Shown here in pieces: positions 59,162 to 64,000 of a DNA stretch of 64,000 nt; position 1 is the first letter of the stretch; each line of letters starts with the position of its first letter. Below the pieces are notes generated by a model, which saw only the letters and a list, made by a program, of their open reading frames with translations, searched no databases and was not told where the DNA came from. A program made the translations under genes and the position numbers. Origin of the DNA: Paenalcaligenes sp021793095 (GTDB lineage: Bacteria > Pseudomonadota > Gammaproteobacteria > Burkholderiales > Burkholderiaceae_B); assembly GCA_027317645.1 (NCBI GenBank), contig DAHVQS010000007.1, forward strand, positions 1 through 64,000, given 5' to 3'.

Positions 59162-60058
59162 TTAAGAGCGCCGTACCGTCCTCCAAACGCCCTCTGCCAC
59201 CAAAAACCCAACCGCGATCCAAATCGGGATGTAAGTCCACCATTCCCCGGATTCTATGGGCTCACCGAGTAATAGGAAGGCAACCCAAAATAATAATACC
59301 GGTTCGACGTAGCCAAGTAGGCCAAACAGCCCCATAGGCAGTTTTCGACTGGCGGCAATATAACTAAATAAGGCGATGGCACTGATCATGCCAAAGAAAG
59401 GCACTTGCCAAAAAAAGCGCGGATGTTGTGCAAAGAGATGTAGGCTACTTTGCCCCTCTGTCCCGATCATGCTCGAAAGCACAATATAAATACTGGGGAT
59501 CAGCAAAATGATGAAATCAAACCATAGGGAGACGATGGTGCCGACTTTGAGGTGGCGGCGCAGGACAAAATAAGGGGGGTATCCCAGGGCAACAAGGGCG
59601 GTCGCCCAAGAGAAGCTATGCGTGCGCCAGAGTTCGTGCAGTACCCCTGAGGCGGCAAAGAATACGGCACACCATTGCCACACACTCAGGCGTTCTTTGT
59701 ACAGTATCTGTCCCACGAGCACCATCGAGAGCGGCAATAAAAAATACCCCATCGAGACATCTAGGGCGCGGTGATTTAAGGGGGCCCATACAAATAACCA
59801 TAGTTGCACCCCAAATAAAAAGGCACTGAGCAAGGACAGCAATAAAAAACGTCCCTCTGTGCACAAACGTTTAGCCACTGCCCCTATTTCTGGCCAGCGG
59901 CGGGTTTGATGCACAATCACAGCCAAGGCGGGCACACCTAGGAAGATGCGCCAAGCAAAGAGATCAGCTCCTTCCAAAGGGTACAACAGGGCTGAAGCAT
60001 AGTACACCAATGCAAAGAGCACCGATGCAGATACAGATAAAGCAACGCCAGGGTTCAT
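59162..60058 (-). CDS. RarD-like EamA-family transporter
   Basis: Membrane protein of 298 aa with ten hydrophobic segments of the RarD branch of the DMT superfamily: NPGVALSVSASVLFALVYYASALLYPLEGADLFAWRIFLGVPAL, a basic loop with TRRWPEIGAVAKRL, then LNHRALDVSMGYFLLPLSMVLVG and GLLGYVEPVLLFWVAFLLLGE. The substrate is unknown; RarD was named for chloramphenicol sensitivity. It starts 6 bases downstream of recO, so it is probably the last gene of the lepA-lepB-rnc-era-recO transcript. Confidence 0.82.
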   Translation of the reverse strand: MNPGVALSVSASVLFALVYYASALLYPLEGADLFAWRIFLGVPALAVIVHQTRRWPEIGAVAKRLCTEGRFLLLSLLSAFLFGVQLWLFVWAPLNHRALDVSMGYFLLPLSMVLVGQILYKERLSVWQWCAVFFAASGVLHELWRTHSFSWATALVALGYPPYFVLRRHLKVGTIVSLWFDFIILLIPSIYIVLSSMIGTEGQSSLHLFAQHPRFFWQVPFFGMISAIALFSYIAASRKLPMGLFGLLGYVEPVLLFWVAFLLLGEPIESGEWWTYIPIWIAVGFLVAEGVWRTVRRS

Positions 60059-60064
60059 TGGTTT

Positions 60065-60652
60065 TTATAAGCTAAAAAGTTCACGCAAGACCTGCCGCGT
60101 GCGCAAAGGCCGCCCGATTAAATGATCGATGCGTGCCCGTAGTGCTTGACGCAATGTAGGATCCGTACGAAAGGCCTCTAAAGTGGGTTGCTCGCCGTCA
60201 AACCCATAGCCTGTTTCCTGCAATAAAATCCATTCAAAGCGGCGTAAAATAGGGGCAACAGATTCAGGTGCCTGACACAGGGCACCCAGTGTTTCTTCGT
60301 AGGTGGCGAATAGTTGCGGATACGGATCTTCCTTGGGCAGCAGCATTAGCAGTAGCTCATTGAGATACCAGGCAGATAACATGGTTGAGCCAGGCAACGG
60401 GTGCAGTTGCAAAAGCTCTGCTGTGGTGAGCGTTTTTACCTCGCCCGTGCCTGTCCAGCCAACCTCTATCGCCTGAAATGAAAGCAACACCGCTTTGAGG
60501 CGTGAATACGGGCGTTTGGCGCCCTTGGCGACAATGGGCAAAAGACCGTGCGTTTGTGTAAACAGTTGGGCGATGAGCGAGGTTTCACGCCAATCGATGG
60601 TATGCAAAACATAGGCGCGCGCCCCATGTACACGCTGACTGCGGCGTGACAT
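60065..60652 (-). CDS. recO: DNA repair protein RecO, shortened
   Basis: RecFOR recombination mediator of 195 aa. The N-terminal OB fold reads RVHGARAYVLHTIDWRETSLIAQLFTQTHGLLPIVAKGAKRPYSRL, typical of RecO, and the helical part SAWYLNELLLMLLPKEDPYPQLF and RRFEWILLQETGYG follows. After GYGFDG it jumps quickly to the C-terminal helix LRARIDHLIGRPLRTRQVLREL, so about 40-50 residues present in typical RecO (about 240 aa) are missing, with no obvious frameshift. It starts 2 bases after era. Confidence 0.88.
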   Translation of the reverse strand: MSRRSQRVHGARAYVLHTIDWRETSLIAQLFTQTHGLLPIVAKGAKRPYSRLKAVLLSFQAIEVGWTGTGEVKTLTTAELLQLHPLPGSTMLSAWYLNELLLMLLPKEDPYPQLFATYEETLGALCQAPESVAPILRRFEWILLQETGYGFDGEQPTLEAFRTDPTLRQALRARIDHLIGRPLRTRQVLRELFSL

Positions 60653-60654
60653 TT

Positions 60655-61545
60655 TTATTCGTAGCCCAACTCGCGCAACTGCGCCTCGGTGGCCTGCCAC
60701 CCTCGTCGTACTTTGACGAACACCTCAAGGTACACTGGCTTGTCCAGCATGCGGGCAATGTCTTGGCGAGCCTCAGAGGCAATACGCTTCATGTGTAGGC
60801 CCTCTTTACCCAACAGTATTGGGCGGTGCGATTCACGCTCAACCAGTACACAGGCCGCGATATGCACCCCTTTATCATCCTCTTGCCAGTGCTCGATAAA
60901 TACCGTGCAGCCATAGGGCAGCTCATCCCCCACCAGACGAAATATCTTTTCGCGCAGTAACTCAGCAGCAATAAAACGCATCGGGCGATCGGTGAGGGTC
61001 TCTTCATCAAAGAAAGGGGGAGACTCGGGTAAATAGCTGCCTATCTGATCGAGCAGCACATCAAGCTGGGTCCGGCGCCAAGCGCTCACTGGCACAACTT
61101 CTGCATAGTCAAAGCGCTGCATGAGTTTTTCTATATAGGGCAGCAACACCGTTTTATCTTTGACTCTGTCAATTTTATTCAATACCGCAATGACTGGGGT
61201 GTTATCGGGCAGTAAATCAACGACCTGTGCATCCTCTGATGTCCAGACATTGGCCTCGAGGACGTGCAGCACCACGTCAACATCACCGAGCGTTTTGGTC
61301 ACCACTCTATTCATCATGCGGTTCATCGCCCCTTTGTGGCGCGTCTGAAAGCCGGGTGTATCCACAAACACAAACTGCTCATCTTCGCGGGTGAGGACAC
61401 TATGAATACGGTGTCGGGTGGTTTGCGCCTTTCTAGAGACGATTGAGACCTTGGCCCCGACCAGGGCATTGGTCAAAGTGGATTTCCCTACATTTGGGCG
61501 CCCCACCACGGCGACAAAGCCACACTTGAATGCTGATTCAGTCAT
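60655..61545 (-). CDS. era: GTPase Era
   Basis: Essential ribosome-assembly GTPase of 296 aa that binds 16S rRNA. G-motifs are AVVGRPNVGKSTLTNALVG, the G3 VDTPGFQTRHKG and the G4 AVLNKIDRVKD. The C-terminal KH domain has EKIFRLVGDELPYGCTVFIEHW and ILLGKEGLHMKRIASEARQDIARML. It overlaps rnc by 4 bases and abuts recO, the conserved rnc-era-recO order. Confidence 0.97.
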   Translation of the reverse strand: MTESAFKCGFVAVVGRPNVGKSTLTNALVGAKVSIVSRKAQTTRHRIHSVLTREDEQFVFVDTPGFQTRHKGAMNRMMNRVVTKTLGDVDVVLHVLEANVWTSEDAQVVDLLPDNTPVIAVLNKIDRVKDKTVLLPYIEKLMQRFDYAEVVPVSAWRRTQLDVLLDQIGSYLPESPPFFDEETLTDRPMRFIAAELLREKIFRLVGDELPYGCTVFIEHWQEDDKGVHIAACVLVERESHRPILLGKEGLHMKRIASEARQDIARMLDKPVYLEVFVKVRRGWQATEAQLRELGYE

Positions 61546-62237
61546 GAAGCACCTTTTCGCTGTTTCTGTTCTTTGATTGCCGTAATCGCGAGCGCTGCGG
61601 CTGCCTGTTCGGCGGCGCGGCGGCTACGCCCCTGAGCCTGAGTAGTGATCTCGAGCTGCTTGATGGCGCAGCTCACCGTAAAAGTCTGCTTATGGGCGGC
61701 CCCTTCGGTGGCGATCACCGTATACACCGGTAAATCAATGCGCAGTCCCTGAACAATTTCTTGTAATAAGGTTTTGGCATCCTTGCCCAGGGTTTTGGGG
61801 TCTAGCTCTTTAATTAATGGGTCATACAGCTGCTGGATGACCTGATGCACCACCGCAAACCCACCATCCAGATAAATCGCCCCTAAAATGGCTTCGAGCG
61901 CATCGGACAAGATAGAGGGACGATTAAACCCTCCGCTCTTGAGCTCACCTTCGCCCAAACGTAATAGCTCTGAAAGCTGCAGTTTCTGGGCCAACTGCGC
62001 AAGGGTGTCTTGCTTGACAAGACTGGCGCGCACCCTGGATAGATCGCCCTCGTCAATGCGTTGAAATTGCTCGAATAACAAGGCAGCCACTACAAAGTTT
62101 AGCACCCCATCGCCCAAAAACTCGAGTCGCTCGTTATGCTTGGCCGCGTAACTGCGATGAGTCAAAGCTTGCAACAGTAATTCACGTTGCTGGAACTGAT
62201 AATTTAAAGCCTTTTGCAGGGTATCCAGTGCTGGCAT
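61542..62237 (-). CDS. rnc: Ribonuclease III
   Basis: Double-strand RNA endonuclease of 231 aa used in rRNA and mRNA processing. The signature NERLEFLGDGVLNFVVA is at the N-terminal catalytic domain; ALEAILGAIYLDGG carries the second metal-binding acidic cluster. The C-terminal dsRNA-binding domain holds VYTVIATEGAAHKQTFTVSC and a GRSRRAAEQAAAALAI end. Its start overlaps the lepB stop by 1 base and its end overlaps era by 4, indicating tight coupling. Confidence 0.97.
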   Translation of the reverse strand: MPALDTLQKALNYQFQQRELLLQALTHRSYAAKHNERLEFLGDGVLNFVVAALLFEQFQRIDEGDLSRVRASLVKQDTLAQLAQKLQLSELLRLGEGELKSGGFNRPSILSDALEAILGAIYLDGGFAVVHQVIQQLYDPLIKELDPKTLGKDAKTLLQEIVQGLRIDLPVYTVIATEGAAHKQTFTVSCAIKQLEITTQAQGRSRRAAEQAAAALAITAIKEQKQRKGAS

Positions 62238-63121
62238 CAGTGAAAACGTCCTATACGCCCAAAGTCGTTAAAATTCATCCAAATGAAAAATGCTCGACCA
62301 ACAATATTTTCCTCGGGCACAAACCCCCAAAAGCGACTGTCTAAGCTGTTATCACGATTATCGCCCATCACAAAATATGCATTCTCAGGCACCTCGCAGC
62401 GCACGCTGCTATGTCGGTATTCGCACTGCTCAAAATGGGGAAAGCGCACAATGGGGGTAATATGCAAATTGACCTTTGGATTCACCAAAATATCATTGGT
62501 CTCATCACCTAAGTGCTCTTGGTATTGATTGATATATTGGGCCCTGTCGGGCTCATAATAGTCACCATCGCGCACCTGTTTCACCTCGGTGCCATTGAGA
62601 TATAAGCGTTGGTTTTTATATTCAACCACATCCCCTGGTGTGCCCACAACCCGTTTGATGTAATCAATATCGGTATTTAAAGGATATTTAAACACCAGCA
62701 CGTCGCCTACTTTGGGCTCATTGACCGAGATGATTTTTTTGTTCACTACTGGCAATCGAATGCCATAGTCGAACTTATTAACCAAAATAAAATCACCATT
62801 TTGCAAGGTGGGCAGCATAGAACCAGAAGGGATACGGAAGGGTTCAACCACAAAGGAGCGCAATACAAATACAAATAAAATCACGGGAAAAAAGCTGGCC
62901 CCGTACTCTATCCACCAAGGCACGCGTGCCGCACGGTCGTAGGTGGTTTTCTCGAGCGCAGCGCGCTCATCAGCAGACATGCTGCCCACAGCGGGTAGAG
63001 CGGCAACCGCCTGTTCGCCTTTTTGGCGACGCTTTTTAACATGGAAAAAACGATCGTAAAACCATACGATGCCCGTCAACACGAGCAAGACAAACAGTAT
63101 TAAGGCAAAATCCCAATGCAT
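62237..63121 (-). CDS. lepB: Signal peptidase I
   Basis: Inner-membrane protease of 294 aa that cleaves signal peptides of exported proteins. The catalytic Ser101 is in FRIPSGSMLPTLQNGD and the general base Lys156 in DYIKRVVGTPGD; the C-terminal GDNRDNSLDSRFWGFV box is present. Two N-terminal membrane segments are visible (ALILFVLLVLTGIVWFYD and FFPVILFVFVLRSFVV), joined by a charged loop. It lies 18 bases after lepA, the conserved order. Confidence 0.97.
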   Translation of the reverse strand: MHWDFALILFVLLVLTGIVWFYDRFFHVKKRRQKGEQAVAALPAVGSMSADERAALEKTTYDRAARVPWWIEYGASFFPVILFVFVLRSFVVEPFRIPSGSMLPTLQNGDFILVNKFDYGIRLPVVNKKIISVNEPKVGDVLVFKYPLNTDIDYIKRVVGTPGDVVEYKNQRLYLNGTEVKQVRDGDYYEPDRAQYINQYQEHLGDETNDILVNPKVNLHITPIVRFPHFEQCEYRHSSVRCEVPENAYFVMGDNRDNSLDSRFWGFVPEENIVGRAFFIWMNFNDFGRIGRFH

Positions 63122-63139
63122 GCGCCAACCTTTAGGTGA

Positions 63140-64000
63140 TTAATCTTCTACTTGCAGAATGGCTAAAAACGCCTCTTGTGGGATTTCTACGTTGCCCACC
63201 TGCTTCATACGTTTCTTGCCCGCTTTTTGTTTTTCGAGCAGTTTGCGCTTGCGCGAAATATCCCCACCATAGCACTTGGCCAGCACGTTTTTACGTAAAG
63301 CACGCACGTTTTCGCGGGCAATCACATCATTGCCAATGGCGGCTTGGATAGCGATTTCAAACATTTGGCGCGGGATGATTTCGCGCATTTTCATGGCCAC
63401 CTCACGGCCCCGAGTACGGGCGTTTTGGCGGTGCACGATCATAGACAAGGCATCTACCCGCTCTGCGTTGATCAGCAGATCAACCTTGACCACATCTGAG
63501 GTGCGGTACTCTAAAAACTCATAATCCATCGAGGCATACCCTCGCGAGACAGACTTGAGGCGGTCAAAGAAATCTAACACCACCTCGGCCAGCGGTATTT
63601 CAAATACCAGGCTGACCTGTTTGCCCAGATAAGTCATGTTTTTCTGTATGCCTCGACGTGCATTACATAGGGTCATGACCGGACCCACGTAGTCTTGGGG
63701 CATGAGTAGACTCACCTCGACAATAGGCTCGCGCACCTCTTCGATATCACTGACCTCGGGCATTTGTGAGGGGCTATCGACGTATAACACCTCGCCATCA
63801 GTGCGCACGACCTCATAAATCACCGAAGGCGCAGTGGTGATAATGTCCATATCGAATTCACGCTCGAGGCGCTCTTGCACAATTTCCATATGCAACAGCC
63901 CCAAAAAGCCACAGCGGAAACCAAAACCTAGGGCTTGGGATACCTCGGGCTCAAACATCAATGAGGCATCGTTGAGCTTGAGCTTTTCCAATGAATCACG
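63140..64000 (-). CDS. lepA: Elongation factor 4 (LepA), 3' part, runs off the window
   Basis: The C-terminal 286 residues of the ribosomal back-translocase GTPase EF4; the G domain and start lie beyond position 64000. Visible blocks are RDSLEKLKLNDASLMFEPE, LGFGFRCGFLGLLHMEIVQERLEREFDMD, the EF-G-like domain V region and the EF4-specific C-terminal KCYGGDISRKRKLLEKQKAGKKRMKQVG followed by VEIPQEAFLAIL. The in-frame codon at 63991 is an internal Leu (TTG), not a start. It is first in lepA-lepB-rnc-era-recO. Confidence 0.96.
   Translation of the reverse strand, partial: RDSLEKLKLNDASLMFEPEVSQALGFGFRCGFLGLLHMEIVQERLEREFDMDIITTAPSVIYEVVRTDGEVLYVDSPSQMPEVSDIEEVREPIVEVSLLMPQDYVGPVMTLCNARRGIQKNMTYLGKQVSLVFEIPLAEVVLDFFDRLKSVSRGYASMDYEFLEYRTSDVVKVDLLINAERVDALSMIVHRQNARTRGREVAMKMREIIPRQMFEIAIQAAIGNDVIARENVRALRKNVLAKCYGGDISRKRKLLEKQKAGKKRMKQVGNVEIPQEAFLAILQVED

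Noticed and set aside
1..64000. tRNA, rRNA, IS elements and prophage genes
   Set aside because: No tRNA-like fold with CCA-proximal motifs, no rRNA stretch, no transposase, integrase or terminal repeats were seen in the gaps between genes.

Overview
The window looks like chromosomal DNA from a betaproteobacterium of the Burkholderiales, most likely the Alcaligenaceae. The reasons are gene order (lepA-lepB-rnc-era-recO, ftsB-eno-kdsA-pyrG, nadD-rsfS-maf, leuS-lptE-holA-proA), a short Burkholderiales-type H-NS protein with an AT-hook-like DNA-binding motif, and moderate GC. I see no phage, IS element, CRISPR array, rRNA or tRNA. The window is densely packed with single genes and short operons, and nearly all of it can be assigned to known families.

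Positions 1-7.4 kb hold a compatible-solute island. An ABC importer for ectoine/hydroxyectoine (ehuB-ehuC-ehuD-ehuA, plus strand) converges on an ectoine operon (ectR-ectA-ectB-ectC-ectD, minus strand) across one bidirectional terminator. The ectR promoter has near-consensus -35 and -10 boxes with a perfect inverted repeat over the expected transcription start. This fits autoregulation by the MarR-type EctR. Cells would import ectoines, and make ectoine and convert it to 5-hydroxyectoine. No ectoine catabolism genes and no dedicated aspartokinase are visible here.

Positions 7.4-17.2 kb carry tldD, a nitrilase-family amidase, an H-NS-like gene, a DUF4136 lipoprotein, fbp, a quinone oxidoreductase, a DMT transporter, a GhrA-type reductase and a HerA-like ATPase. 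Positions 17.3-22 kb form a plus-strand run (yebC, purD, hemF, nadD, rsfS, maf). Positions 22-31.2 kb have a DUF945 protein, ispH-fkpB, radC, zinc-independent L31, an ArnT-like membrane glycosyltransferase, cfa, a Bcr/CflA efflux pump and rpmB-rpmG. Positions 31.3-42.9 kb are a long plus-strand series (FAD amino acid dehydrogenase, leuS, lptE, holA, proA, hemJ-like, an RlmL-like methyltransferase, an RDD protein, hslO and an orphan TadE-like protein). Positions 42.9-50.5 kb run on the minus strand (ftsB, eno, kdsA, pyrG, aminopeptidase P, scoB-scoA). The rest has the ETF-quinone oxidoreductase, an NlpC/P60 lipoprotein, a DUF2325 gene with a strong Fur-box candidate, cysB, lptF, pepA-holC, a Bax-inhibitor-1 protein, a RarD-like transporter, and recO-era-rnc-lepB-lepA, with lepA running off the right edge.

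No clearly new multi-gene system was found. The items most worth following up are the EctR promoter/operator, the Fur-box-controlled DUF2325 gene, the orphan TadE-like protein whose start codon directly abuts an inverted repeat, an unusually short RecO, and partner genes missing from expected positions (rlmH between rsfS and maf, lptG beside lptF). Several intergenic inverted repeats are recorded as operator candidates.
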